Below, one piece after another: positions 7,565 through 17,395 of a DNA stretch of 64,000 bases. The translations under genes and the position numbers were made by a program. Source of the DNA: JANLUX01 sp031366005 (GTDB lineage: Bacteria; Bacteroidota; Bacteroidia; AKYH767-A; OLB10); assembly GCA_031366005.1 (NCBI GenBank), contig JANLZB010000029.1, positions 1-64,000 of the forward strand, written 5' to 3'. The stretch's first letter is position 1. Every line of letters begins with the position of its first letter. Below the pieces are notes generated by a model that had not been told where the DNA came from, did not search any database, and was given only the letters and a program-made list of their open reading frames with translations.

Positions 7565-9289
7565 CTATCCGTTACTTGCGGAATTAATCATAAGCTTCAA
7601 TCTTGTTCCGGGCTTAATGTGCGCATTGCGTAATTTGTTAATGTCTTTGATTTGTTCAACAGTTACACCTTCATATCGTTTTGCAATGTTCCAAAGTGTG
7701 TCACCGGGTTGTACCAGATGATAAATATATTTATCAGCAGTTGGTTTTACTTTTGTTTTTGTTTCCACAACTGTTTGCTGCGAATCTGAGTCAGGATTGA
7801 TGCCTTCTGCACCTTCCTCATTTAAAGAAGCAATCAATTGTTCTGAACTATCCATTTTTACATTAGATGCCGTGTTGCCTTTTACATTATCCGAATCTTT
7901 TTTTGTAGCTGCTGCGATATTATTTTTTACGTTTTCTATCTCTTTCTTAGCAGCAACAGCTTGAGTTTCTTTTACAGGAACCTTTGTTTTCACCCATGCA
8001 TATACTGAAAGCGTTTGACCACGATGAACTTTTGTTGTTTTAAGACGATTTAATTTCTTAATATCGTTGACAGTTGCATTATAATTATCAGCAATTTCAG
8101 AAAGTGTTTCTCCACGTTTAACGGTGTGTGATTTTTTTATTTTCTTACTTAAAATTTCGTACTTCTTACCATTAGAAGCTGTAATCACATCACCATCATT
8201 CGCATCATTTAGAACAGAAGCAAATTGTATAACAGGAGTAATTGGTTTTGATTCAGCATATATATTTTCTTCAAGAGAAATAAATTGCGCCAGTTTATTT
8301 GTAGGCAATCTCAATGTTAAAGATGCATCAACATCAGGAATAATATTTCTTTTATAAATAGGATTCAGGTAAGCTATTACTTCCATTGGAAGATCAAGTT
8401 GTTTAGCTAATACGCTGAAATTTACCTGACGATTTACCTGAACTGTATCCACCTGAAAATAAGAATACTCAGGAGCAACAGGATATAAATTATGTTCCTT
8501 AGCATATGTCATCACATAATTAACTGCTATGAAAGCCGGCACATAACCACGGGTTTCCTGAGGTAGATAAGGCATAATCTCCCAGAAAGTTGTTTTACCA
8601 CCAGAACGTTTTATGGCACGGTTTACATTTCCTGCACCACAATTGTAAGCAGCAACAACCAATAACCAATCGCCATAAATCTTATACATATCCTTAAAAT
8701 ACTGACAGGCTGCATGAGTTGCTTTTATTGGATCTCTTCGCTCATCAGTGTAAGAATTAACCTTAAGATTATAGAGAATTCCTGTATTATACATAAACTG
8801 CCAGAGGCCTGTGGCGCCACAATGTGAAACTGCAATAGGATTTAAAGCAGATTCAACAACTGATAGGTATTTAAACTCCAATGGCAAACCTTCCTGATCA
8901 AGAATTTCCTCGTAAAGCGGAAAATACAAATTGGAAAGCCCCATCACGCGTTGAGTCAAACCACGTTTTTTCATTGCATATAAATCAATGAAATCTTTTA
9001 CATACTTGTTATAAGTAAGAGGAATTGGGGTGTTGATCTTGTTGATACGCTCACTGTATACCTCATTAGAAAACGTAGGGCAAGTGATGCTATTACAAAC
9101 AACATCACTGGAAGTAAGGGTGTTAAACCGAACAACGTGATTCAATGTAACAAGACTATCAAGCATTGCACTGATAGGATCATAAACCTGAACCTGAGTT
9201 TCGGTAGAAGTGGAGTTTACCTGTGCTTTGGATAAGCCATTAAAGAGGCTTAACATACCAATTACAAGAAGCGTTTTTTTAATCATCAT
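7565..9289 (-). CDS. mltD: LysM-containing lytic murein transglycosylase, MltD-like
   Basis: Cuts the glycan strand of peptidoglycan with formation of 1,6-anhydro-muramic acid. The 574 residues begin with a signal peptide (about 1-23, ending ...LSKAQ), then an SLT domain with catalytic E146 (YLSVVESALNP), GATGLWQFM, and AAYNCGAGNV. A LysM domain starts near residue 390 (HTVKRGETLSEIADNYN), followed by a charged linker of about 90 residues, and a second LysM ends the protein (YHLVQPGDTLWNIAKRY). LysM binds glycan. Two LysM domains with a long spacer fit the MltD family in Bacteroidota. It is a single gene with no operon partner. Confidence 0.93.
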   Translation of the reverse strand: MMIKKTLLVIGMLSLFNGLSKAQVNSTSTETQVQVYDPISAMLDSLVTLNHVVRFNTLTSSDVVCNSITCPTFSNEVYSERINKINTPIPLTYNKYVKDFIDLYAMKKRGLTQRVMGLSNLYFPLYEEILDQEGLPLEFKYLSVVESALNPIAVSHCGATGLWQFMYNTGILYNLKVNSYTDERRDPIKATHAACQYFKDMYKIYGDWLLVVAAYNCGAGNVNRAIKRSGGKTTFWEIMPYLPQETRGYVPAFIAVNYVMTYAKEHNLYPVAPEYSYFQVDTVQVNRQVNFSVLAKQLDLPMEVIAYLNPIYKRNIIPDVDASLTLRLPTNKLAQFISLEENIYAESKPITPVIQFASVLNDANDGDVITASNGKKYEILSKKIKKSHTVKRGETLSEIADNYNATVNDIKKLNRLKTTKVHRGQTLSVYAWVKTKVPVKETQAVAAKKEIENVKNNIAAATKKDSDNVKGNTASNVKMDSSEQLIASLNEEGAEGINPDSDSQQTVVETKTKVKPTADKYIYHLVQPGDTLWNIAKRYEGVTVEQIKDINKLRNAHIKPGTRLKLMINSASNG

Positions 9290-9394
9290 TACTTTTTCAA
9301 TCGTTTAGCGTGTGTCCTTTTACTATGTTTAGGTAAGTTCGAGCCTAAAGTAATAAAAAGGAATCAATTACGCTGTTAATCATACATTCTTCAG

Positions 9395-10822
9395 TCAAAT
9401 TTCAGTTTGACTTTTAGTTAAGATATACGATGAGAACTGCAATAAGGTTACCTCATCAAATTTATTTCCAATGGCCTGAATCCCAATAGGAAGCCCGTTT
9501 GTGTGTTTGCCAGATGGAATACTGATAGCCGGAAATCCGGTAAGATTTGCAAGAACTGTAAAAATATCTTCCAAATACATTTGAACCGGATCATTGATTG
9601 CTCCGATATTAAATGCTGTTCCAGGTGTAGTAGGAAGAAGGAGCAAATCGAATTTTTCTAAAATCTTTTGTGTCGAATCCTGTATCATTCTTCTGATTTT
9701 CTGCGCCTTGCCATAATAAGCATCATAATATCCTTCACTTAAAACAAAAGTTCCGAGCATGATTCTGCGCTTAACTTCCGTACCTAATCCTTCGGTGCGC
9801 GATAAAGTGAACGCTGATTCGAGGTCAGTTGTTGCCTTGCTTTGATTGCCATATAAAACACCTGAATAACGTGAAAGATTAGAAGATGCCTCAGCAGTTG
9901 TGAGTATGTAATAGGCAGGAACCATTTTTTCCAATAAAGACAAACTCACCAATTCAACTTCATGATTATCTTTTTGAAGGCGATTGATCTGTTCTTCTAT
10001 TTTATTTTTTATTTCAGGATCAAGACCTTTAGCTTCCAGACATTCTTTGATAACAGCTACTTTAAATCTTTTTTCTTTTTGTGATGATCTGCTGAATACT
10101 TCAACTTCTTTTTGTGATGAAGTACTGTCATTTAAATCATAGCCAGCCATAATTTCCAGAAGCAGTGCAATATCATTTGTAGTGTTTGCAATTATTCCCA
10201 GCTGATCGAATGAAGAAGCAAATGCAATTAAACCATACCTCGAAATTCTTCCATAAGTTGGTTTCAATCCAATCGTTCCGCAAAATGCTGCCGGTTGACG
10301 AACAGAACCTCCCGTATCAGAACCAATAGCAGCATGACACATTCCTGCCGCAACAGTCACAGCCGAACCACCAGACGAACCACCAGGTACTTTATCAAAA
10401 TCCAGAGGATGATGCACATTTCCATAAGGCGAATGCTCATTGGATCCACCCATTCCAAATTCATCAGCATTGCAACTTCCGATGATGATCACATCTTCTG
10501 CTAACAATCTTTCAATAGCAGTTGCAGTATATAATGATTCAAATCCTTCAAGCAATTTTGAACAAGCTCCCTGCTGATGTCCTTTCAAACAAATATTGTC
10601 TTTAATAGAAATAACCATTCCGGCTAATCTGCCTGCTTCTCCTTTTGCAATCAACGCATCAATCCGCTTTGCATTTTGAATGGCTTCTTTATCAAAAACA
10701 TTTACAAAAGCATTAAGCTGTTTTTTTTGTTCGATAACTGACAGAAAATCTTTAACAATTTCTTTACAGGATGTTTTTCCTGATCGTATGCTTTGTTGAA
10801 TTTCAGTTAATGAATTTTGCAT
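9395..10822 (-). CDS. gatA: aspartyl/glutamyl-tRNA amidotransferase subunit A
   Basis: The amidase subunit of GatCAB, which releases ammonia from glutamine for amidation of mischarged Asp-tRNA(Asn) or Glu-tRNA(Gln). The Ser-cisSer-Lys triad is visible as K74 (ISIKDNI), S149 (VPGGSSGGS) and S173 (SDTGGSVRQP). The 475 residues are the normal length. gatB and gatC are not adjacent; scattered gat genes are usual in this phylum. Because glnS is also present at 32.8 kb, the complex here is more likely needed for Asn-tRNA(Asn) than for Gln-tRNA(Gln); that is inference. Confidence 0.93.
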   Translation of the reverse strand: MQNSLTEIQQSIRSGKTSCKEIVKDFLSVIEQKKQLNAFVNVFDKEAIQNAKRIDALIAKGEAGRLAGMVISIKDNICLKGHQQGACSKLLEGFESLYTATAIERLLAEDVIIIGSCNADEFGMGGSNEHSPYGNVHHPLDFDKVPGGSSGGSAVTVAAGMCHAAIGSDTGGSVRQPAAFCGTIGLKPTYGRISRYGLIAFASSFDQLGIIANTTNDIALLLEIMAGYDLNDSTSSQKEVEVFSRSSQKEKRFKVAVIKECLEAKGLDPEIKNKIEEQINRLQKDNHEVELVSLSLLEKMVPAYYILTTAEASSNLSRYSGVLYGNQSKATTDLESAFTLSRTEGLGTEVKRRIMLGTFVLSEGYYDAYYGKAQKIRRMIQDSTQKILEKFDLLLLPTTPGTAFNIGAINDPVQMYLEDIFTVLANLTGFPAISIPSGKHTNGLPIGIQAIGNKFDEVTLLQFSSYILTKSQTEI

Positions 10823-10927
10823 TGAATGATGAGATGATGCTAAGGCATATCAATAAATTTTGATTGTGCTTTAGCAAAAATAAATTTTAAGAGGTTGTTT
10901 TAAATAATTTAAGCGGAATAAAAAAAG

Positions 10928-12685
<1,758 letters not shown>

Positions 12686-12694
12686 TTACTTTTC

Positions 12695-12702
12695 TACCTT
12701 TG
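12695..12702 (+). promoter_or_regulatory. TAnnTTTG promoter core before the aldehyde dehydrogenase gene
   Basis: TACCTTTG matches the -7 element and ends 16 bases before the ATG at 12719. The nearest TTG is 27 bases upstream, too far, so only the -7 element supports it. Confidence 0.35.
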
Positions 12703-12718
12703 AGCAAAATCTATTTCA

Positions 12719-14200
12719 ATGGGCAAATCAAAGGCAAACGCAACGGCTGCACTTAATTTTAATACCAAATGGAGTTATTCACCCGCTCCTGAAAGTGCTG
12801 ACCATATAAAGCTGCAATCACGTTATGATCTTTTTATCAATGGAAAATTTACGGCACCTGAAAGCGGGAAATATTTTGATACAATAAATCCTGCAACAGA
12901 AAAGAAAACCGCAGAAGTTGCAGATGCAAATGCTGCTGATGTTGACAATGCTGTGAAGGCAGCACGTAATGCTTATGATAATACCTGGACCAAAATGCCT
13001 GCCGCAGAGCGGGGAAAATATATTTATCGCATAGCACGTATCATGCAGGAGAAAGCACGTGAACTGGCTATCATCGAGAGTATGGACGGAGGAAAACCAA
13101 TTCGTGAAAGTCGTGATGTGGATGTACCGTTAGCTGCTGCACATTTTTTTTATTATGCAGGGTGGTGTGATAAAATGGATTATGCTTTTCCCGGTCGCAC
13201 CGCAAAACCTATAGGTGTGGCAGGACAAATTATTCCATGGAATTTTCCACTATTAATGGCTGCTTGGAAAATTGCACCTGCACTTGCAGCTGGTAATACC
13301 GTTGTATTAAAACCTGCTGAAACCACTCCGCTCACTGCCTTGAAACTTGCAGAAATTATTCAGGAAGCCGATCTTCCTCCCGGTGTTGTAAATATTATTA
13401 CAGGTGCCGGAGCAACAGGTGCCGCAATTGTAAATCATCCGGGTATTGGTAAAATTGCATTTACCGGTTCAACTGATGTAGGAAAGATTATTCAGCGAGC
13501 TTTAGCAGGAACAAATAAAAAATATACACTTGAATTAGGTGGCAAAGCTGCTAATATTATTTTTGAAGATGCAGCCATTGACCAAGCGGTGGATGGAATT
13601 GTAAACGGAATATTTTTTAATCAAGGTCATGTGTGTTGTGCAGGCTCACGTTTGTTTGTGCAGGAATCAATTGCTGATACTGTGTTACGCAAATTGAAAG
13701 ACCGGATCGAAACATTAATCATTGGTGATCCATTGGATAAGAATACTGACATTGGTGCAATCAATTCAAAAGAACAACTGAATAAAATAAAGCGTTTGGT
13801 AAAAGCAGGTGTTGATGAAGGTGGTGTTTGTCATCAATCATCGTGTGCTATTCCAACCAAAGGTTTTTGGTTCCGACCAACATTATTTACCAATGTTGCG
13901 CAAAGTAGCAGAATTGTACAGGAAGAAATTTTCGGACCTGTGTTAGCGATACAAACTTTTCGTACTGTTGAAGAGGTAATTGAAAAAGCAAACAACACAC
14001 CTTATGGCTTATCAGGTGGTGTGTGGACCGATAAAGGAAGTAAAGTATTCAAAGTTTCAGCCGCATTAAAAGCAGGAGTGGTTTGGGCAAATACTTATAA
14101 TAAGTTTGATCCAACTTCCCCTTTCGGTGGATATAAGGAAAGTGGTGTTGGCAGAGAAGGTGGATTGCATGGATTGATGCCTTATGTTAAGTTGAATTAA
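12719..14200 (+). CDS. aldehyde dehydrogenase, catalytic half of an ALDH16-like pair
   Basis: NAD(P)-dependent oxidation of an aldehyde to the acid. The 493 residues contain the full ALDH fold: [10 protein letters not shown] (cofactor loop), FTGSTDVGK (Rossmann turn), [11 protein letters not shown] with the general-base glutamate, the catalytic cysteine about C306 in [20 protein letters not shown] and [16 protein letters not shown] near the end. The substrate cannot be read from sequence. A second, truncated ALDH-like gene lies 0.87 kb downstream. Such neighbouring or fused pairs are known as ALDH16, so the two proteins probably work together. Here small toxin-antitoxin-like genes lie between them. 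Confidence 0.93.
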   Translation: MGKSKANATAALNFNTKWSYSPAPESADHIKLQSRYDLFINGKFTAPESGKYFDTINPATEKKTAEVADANAADVDNAVKAARNAYDNTWTKMPAAERGKYIYRIARIMQEKARELAIIESMDGGKPIRESRDVDVPLAAAHFFYYAGWCDKMDYAFPGRTAKPIGVAGQIIPWNFPLLMAAWKIAPALAAGNTVVLKPAETTPLTALKLAEIIQEADLPPGVVNIITGAGATGAAIVNHPGIGKIAFTGSTDVGKIIQRALAGTNKKYTLELGGKAANIIFEDAAIDQAVDGIVNGIFFNQGHVCCAGSRLFVQESIADTVLRKLKDRIETLIIGDPLDKNTDIGAINSKEQLNKIKRLVKAGVDEGGVCHQSSCAIPTKGFWFRPTLFTNVAQSSRIVQEEIFGPVLAIQTFRTVEEVIEKANNTPYGLSGGVWTDKGSKVFKVSAALKAGVVWANTYNKFDPTSPFGGYKESGVGREGGLHGLMPYVKLN

Positions 14201-14262
14201 ATGATTAAGTTGTTTAGTTGATGAGATGTTGGGTTGTTAAGTTGTTGTAAAGAAATATTGTT

Positions 14263-14487
14263 ATGAAAAATTCAGTGATTAATGTTGATAAAGAAATAAT
14301 GGGGGGTACTCCGGTATTTATGGGAACAAGAGTCCCAATTCAATCATTATTTGATTATGTGGAAGGAGGTGATACATTGGAAGATTTTCTAAGAAGTTTT
14401 CCTTCAGTAAAAAAAAAGCAGGCTATTGAAGTATTAAAACTTGCTGATAAGATTACTCAATCCTTTGCAATGGAAAATGGTTTTTGA
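14263..14487 (+). CDS. DUF433 family protein, first copy
   Basis: A 74-residue DUF433 protein with the family pattern DKEIMGGTPVFMGTRVP followed by a helical part (LFDYVEGGDTLEDFLRSFPSVKKKQAIEVL). DUF433 proteins are small winged-helix-like DNA binders and are usually found before DUF5615 (PIN-like) genes as presumed antitoxins. This copy has no toxin gene of its own: 46 bases later a second DUF433 gene begins, closely similar over most of its length. It may be a duplicate antitoxin that lost its partner. Confidence 0.8.
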   Translation: MKNSVINVDKEIMGGTPVFMGTRVPIQSLFDYVEGGDTLEDFLRSFPSVKKKQAIEVLKLADKITQSFAMENGF

Positions 14488-14533
14488 ATAGTTCTAATTA
14501 TAAACTCATACATGCTTAAACAGAATACTACAA

Positions 14534-14746
14534 ATGAAAAAATCAGTAGTCATCTCGGATAAAGAAATAATGGGAGGCACTCCGGTGTTTAAAGGAACGC
14601 GCGTTCCATCAGAATATCTTTTTGAATATTTAGAACGAGGCAAATCAATTAAAGATTTTATTAAAAGCTTTCCAACTGTAAAAAAGAAGCAGGCAATAGA
14701 GGTTATTAAGCTCGCAGAAAAACTATTATTCAATCGTGAGGTGTGA
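14534..14746 (+). CDS. DUF433 family antitoxin-like protein, second copy
   Basis: A 70-residue DUF433 protein, about two thirds identical to the copy just upstream by eye (shared DKEIMGGTPVF.GTRVP and VKKKQAIEV.KLA.K blocks). Its stop overlaps the GTG start of the DUF5615 gene in a GTGA sequence, so this copy is the coupled partner. The usual reading is that DUF433 binds DNA and the DUF5615 protein and controls the pair. Confidence 0.85.
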   Translation: MKKSVVISDKEIMGGTPVFKGTRVPSEYLFEYLERGKSIKDFIKSFPTVKKKQAIEVIKLAEKLLFNREV

Positions 14747-15063
14747 AAATATTTTTTGATGAAAATATTGATCCTGCTTTTAAATCTTTATTTGAGGGAG
14801 ATATTGTAGAAACTGTTAAGTCAAAAAACTGGCTCGGAAAGAAAAATGGCGAATTGCTCGGATTAGTCGTCTTTAACGGATTTGATGTATTTATTACAAA
14901 AGATCGAAATCTAAAATATCAGCAGAATCTGAATAAATTGGGAATTACAATCGTTGTGCTAATAAGTAAATCAAATGATGAGAAAGATTTAACGGCTCTA
15001 TTATTAAAAGCAAAAAAGCTTCTTAAATCAAAATCAACAAAAAGAATAATCGAAATCAGTTAA
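14743..15063 (+). CDS. DUF5615 family PIN-like protein
   Basis: A 106-residue protein with the DUF5615/Mut7-C-like PIN fold start: KIFFDENIDPAF, with D5, E6 and N7 at the presumed metal site, then GFDVFITKDRNLKYQQNL with the second acidic site (KDRN). Members are predicted nucleases and toxin partners of DUF433; activity is rarely shown. The gene starts at GTG overlapping the DUF433 stop. The module sits inside an otherwise linked ALDH pair. Confidence 0.82.
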   Translation: MKIFFDENIDPAFKSLFEGDIVETVKSKNWLGKKNGELLGLVVFNGFDVFITKDRNLKYQQNLNKLGITIVVLISKSNDEKDLTALLLKAKKLLKSKSTKRIIEIS

Positions 15064-15078
15064 AAAAATATTTTGACA

Positions 15079-16002
15079 ATGGAAACAACAATAAAATCTA
15101 AACCGACTAAAAAGATTCAGAACGAAAATGGCCATTCATTAAATGGTCATGATGAATCAAAAAGGTTAGCGGTTCAAAAAACATACAAGCTTTATTTAGA
15201 TGGAAAATTCCCGAGAACAGAGTCTGGTCGTTTCACCAAATTCACGGATGCAAACGGAAATCATCTGGCAAACATTTGTCGTGCTTCGCGAAAAGATTTA
15301 CGTGATTCGGTTGTGAGTAATCGAAAAGCACAACATGACTGGGCTAAGAAAACAGCGTATAACAAAGGACAAATTTTATATCGTATTGCAGAAACATTAG
15401 AATCGCGCAAAGCACAGTTTGTGGATGTGATGATGCTACAGGGATATAAAGTTAGTGATGCAACTAAAGAAGTTGTAAATGCAGTTGATGCATTGGTTTA
15501 TTATGCAGGATGGAGTGATAAATACATGCAGGTGTTCAGCTGTGTGAATCCGGTTGAATCTTCTCACTTCAATTTTTCTTATCCTGAACCAACAGGTGTT
15601 GCTTCTTTAATAGCAGAAAACAATTTTGCTTTGCTTGGATTGGTAAATATGATTTCTCCAGTGATTGTTGGAGGAAACACTTGCACAGTTTTATCATCAG
15701 AAAAATATCCACTTACAGCAATTGATTTTGCAGAAGTATTAAACGCCTCTGATGTTCCCGGTGGAGTAGTAAATATTTTAACAGGTCAGCGAAAAGAACT
15801 GATCGGACATTTTTCTTCTCACATGGATATTAATGCAATTGTTTACAGTGATCTGGAAGAAGCACAAATAAAAATAGTACAAACTAATGCTGCATTAAAT
15901 GTGAAACGTGTTGTAGATTTTTCAAATGATGATGCACTCACTCCTTATCGCATTATGGCTTGCCAGGAAATTAAAACTACGTGGCATCCGGTAGGGATTT
16001 AA
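15079..16002 (+). CDS. truncated aldehyde dehydrogenase-like protein, non-catalytic ALDH16 partner
   Basis: About 307 residues (ATG at 15079; a TTG two codons upstream is also possible). After a variable N-terminus (about 1-30), it follows the N-terminal ALDH fold: YKLYLDGKFPRTESG, NRKAQHDWAKK, YNKGQILYRIAETLESR, DALVYYAGWSDK, EPTGVASLIAENNFALLGL, VPGGVVNILTG, then stops after an Asp-Ile-Asn-Ala strand and the tail EIKTTWHPVG. The catalytic cysteine half is absent, so it cannot be an active dehydrogenase. This matches the pseudo-ALDH part of ALDH16 proteins, thought to be structural. The upstream 12719 gene is the probable partner. Confidence 0.85.
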   Translation: METTIKSKPTKKIQNENGHSLNGHDESKRLAVQKTYKLYLDGKFPRTESGRFTKFTDANGNHLANICRASRKDLRDSVVSNRKAQHDWAKKTAYNKGQILYRIAETLESRKAQFVDVMMLQGYKVSDATKEVVNAVDALVYYAGWSDKYMQVFSCVNPVESSHFNFSYPEPTGVASLIAENNFALLGLVNMISPVIVGGNTCTVLSSEKYPLTAIDFAEVLNASDVPGGVVNILTGQRKELIGHFSSHMDINAIVYSDLEEAQIKIVQTNAALNVKRVVDFSNDDALTPYRIMACQEIKTTWHPVGI

Positions 16003-16090
16003 AAAGCAAGTGCAATAAAAATGAGACAGGTATAAAAAGAAGATTTTTCCTTCCTTTTTGTTACGTTGTTGACTTATGGCTTTGTCAATG

Positions 16091-16431
16091 TCAAATGATG
16101 AATGCCCTCCATATTGCTCGATTATAAATAAGAGACAACCGTTTTATTTCATGAGATTCGAGCAACAATGCAATTAATTCCGGTTCGCAAAGTGTATAAG
16201 TAATATTTGCAATAGCAGCCAGTAAGGGAAGCTTCGCAGATCCCTTTGCAGTTGGAGTAGAATAAATTCTGCTCTTGATATTAAATGCTTTAACTACTAT
16301 ACTTCTCTTAATTGTTGAGCTTTTCGAATGCTACAATTTTTTTACCATCGTTAATAAGAATTGCGATTTCAGTAATTGCATGCGGTCTTTGATAACTTCC
16401 GGTTGTTCAATATCAATAATTGCCTATAGTG
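16091..16431 (-). pseudogene. decayed coding remnant, family unknown
   Basis: The 483-base gap between the ALDH-like gene and the methyltransferase gene holds protein-like stretches on the minus strand that are not one open frame. Read from the right: IDIEQPEVIKDR, then after a shift of frame AITEIAILINDGKKIVAFEK and a stop, then KGSAKLPLLAAIANITY and CEPELIALLLESHEIK ending at TGA (16091-16093). Stops and at least one frameshift break it. I do not recognise the family. It could be one eroded gene or two. Confidence 0.35.
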
Positions 16432-16485
16432 TTTTTGAAAAATAGGGTGTAAATATTTATAGATCAGCTAATAGAGAACATTAAT

Positions 16486-17379
16486 TCAGTTATTAGCTTT
16501 TTGAAAAATATAAACTAAACTTGAATTTTGGGTTATTTCCTTTCTGCCTTTTATTGTAATTTTTATTCCGTTAATAAAAGCGTTTAAATAATTTGTTTTC
16601 CCGTTCTTATATTTTTCACTTAGTATGGAAATATAAAACGGATCATAAAACATTGGATGAATTGCAATTAATTTAAGACCTAATTTACCAAATAATGAAA
16701 GTATATCCTTTTTTGAGAAATGATATAAATGCCTTGGTACATCGTAACCAGCCCAGTATTCATTATAATGATCCGCATCCCATGATTCGCGGTTTGGAAC
16801 CGCAATTATAATAAACCCTCCAATTCCTAAAGTCTTCTCTAATAAATAAACAGTTTCTTTTAGATCATGAATATGTTCCAATACGTGCCACAACGTAATT
16901 ACTCCAAATTTACCTTCATTTATCGTTTGTAATGCTTTCGGATTCTCTATATCGAGCTTATAGTTTGCCTTGGACATTTCTCTTACTTCTAAAGATGGCT
17001 CAATTCCTTGGCAGTTCCATCCTTCTGCTTTCATGGCTTTTAAAAACTCTCCCGTACCAGAACCATAATCTAAAATAGATTTTTGAAAAGGATTTAAGGC
17101 GGTAATCTTATTTACTTTCGATTTAATTGCAATACTTCTAATTTTCTGATAAACGAAATTCAATAATCCTTTTGTGGAATTACTATGCGAAATGTAGGCG
17201 TCAGATTTATAATATTTATCAATTTCTTGATGATCAGGTCTGGGGTTTGTAAAAACTAAATCACAAAATTGGCATTTTTCTATTTGAAATGTTTCATGTG
17301 AAACGGTATAATCCAGACATTTTAAAAATGTGGAAAAATCTCTGTGTCTGCATATGGGGCATTCTCCTAAAGTTTCCAT
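16486..17379 (-). CDS. class I SAM-dependent methyltransferase with N-terminal cysteine pairs
   Basis: A 297-residue methyltransferase. The N-terminus carries two cysteine pairs (CPICRHRDF near 8-11 and CQFCDLVFTNPRP near 36-39) that probably form a zinc knuckle, followed by the SAM-binding motif DYGSGTGEFL, the acidic loop GIEPS, and LWHVLEHI. Similar proteins modify sugars, lipids or small metabolites; the substrate is not known. It is 16 bases downstream of mnmG and likely co-transcribed. One parS-like site lies inside the coding region and another at its start. Confidence 0.87.
   Translation of the reverse strand: METLGECPICRHRDFSTFLKCLDYTVSHETFQIEKCQFCDLVFTNPRPDHQEIDKYYKSDAYISHSNSTKGLLNFVYQKIRSIAIKSKVNKITALNPFQKSILDYGSGTGEFLKAMKAEGWNCQGIEPSLEVREMSKANYKLDIENPKALQTINEGKFGVITLWHVLEHIHDLKETVYLLEKTLGIGGFIIIAVPNRESWDADHYNEYWAGYDVPRHLYHFSKKDILSLFGKLGLKLIAIHPMFYDPFYISILSEKYKNGKTNYLNAFINGIKITIKGRKEITQNSSLVYIFQKANN
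17290..17305. promoter_or_regulatory. parS-like site 1
   Basis: TGTTTCATGTGAAACG matches the ParB-binding parS consensus TGTTNCACGTGAAACA at 14 of 16 positions. The differences are T for C at position 8 and the last base. It lies inside the methyltransferase gene, 90 bases from a second site. Confidence 0.4.
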
Positions 17380-17395
17380 TGTTCCACGTGAAAAA
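17380..17395. promoter_or_regulatory. parS-like site 2
   Basis: TGTTCCACGTGAAAAA matches the parS consensus TGTTNCACGTGAAACA at 15 of 16 positions, including the central CACGTG. It fills the gap between mnmG and the methyltransferase gene. ParB centromere sites cluster near the origin in most bacteria, and mnmG is a frequent origin-proximal gene. Confidence 0.5.

Noticed and set aside
13021..13140. CACGTGAAC sequence in the aldehyde dehydrogenase gene considered as a parS site
   Set aside because: Only the right half matches the consensus; the left arm (TGTT) is absent.
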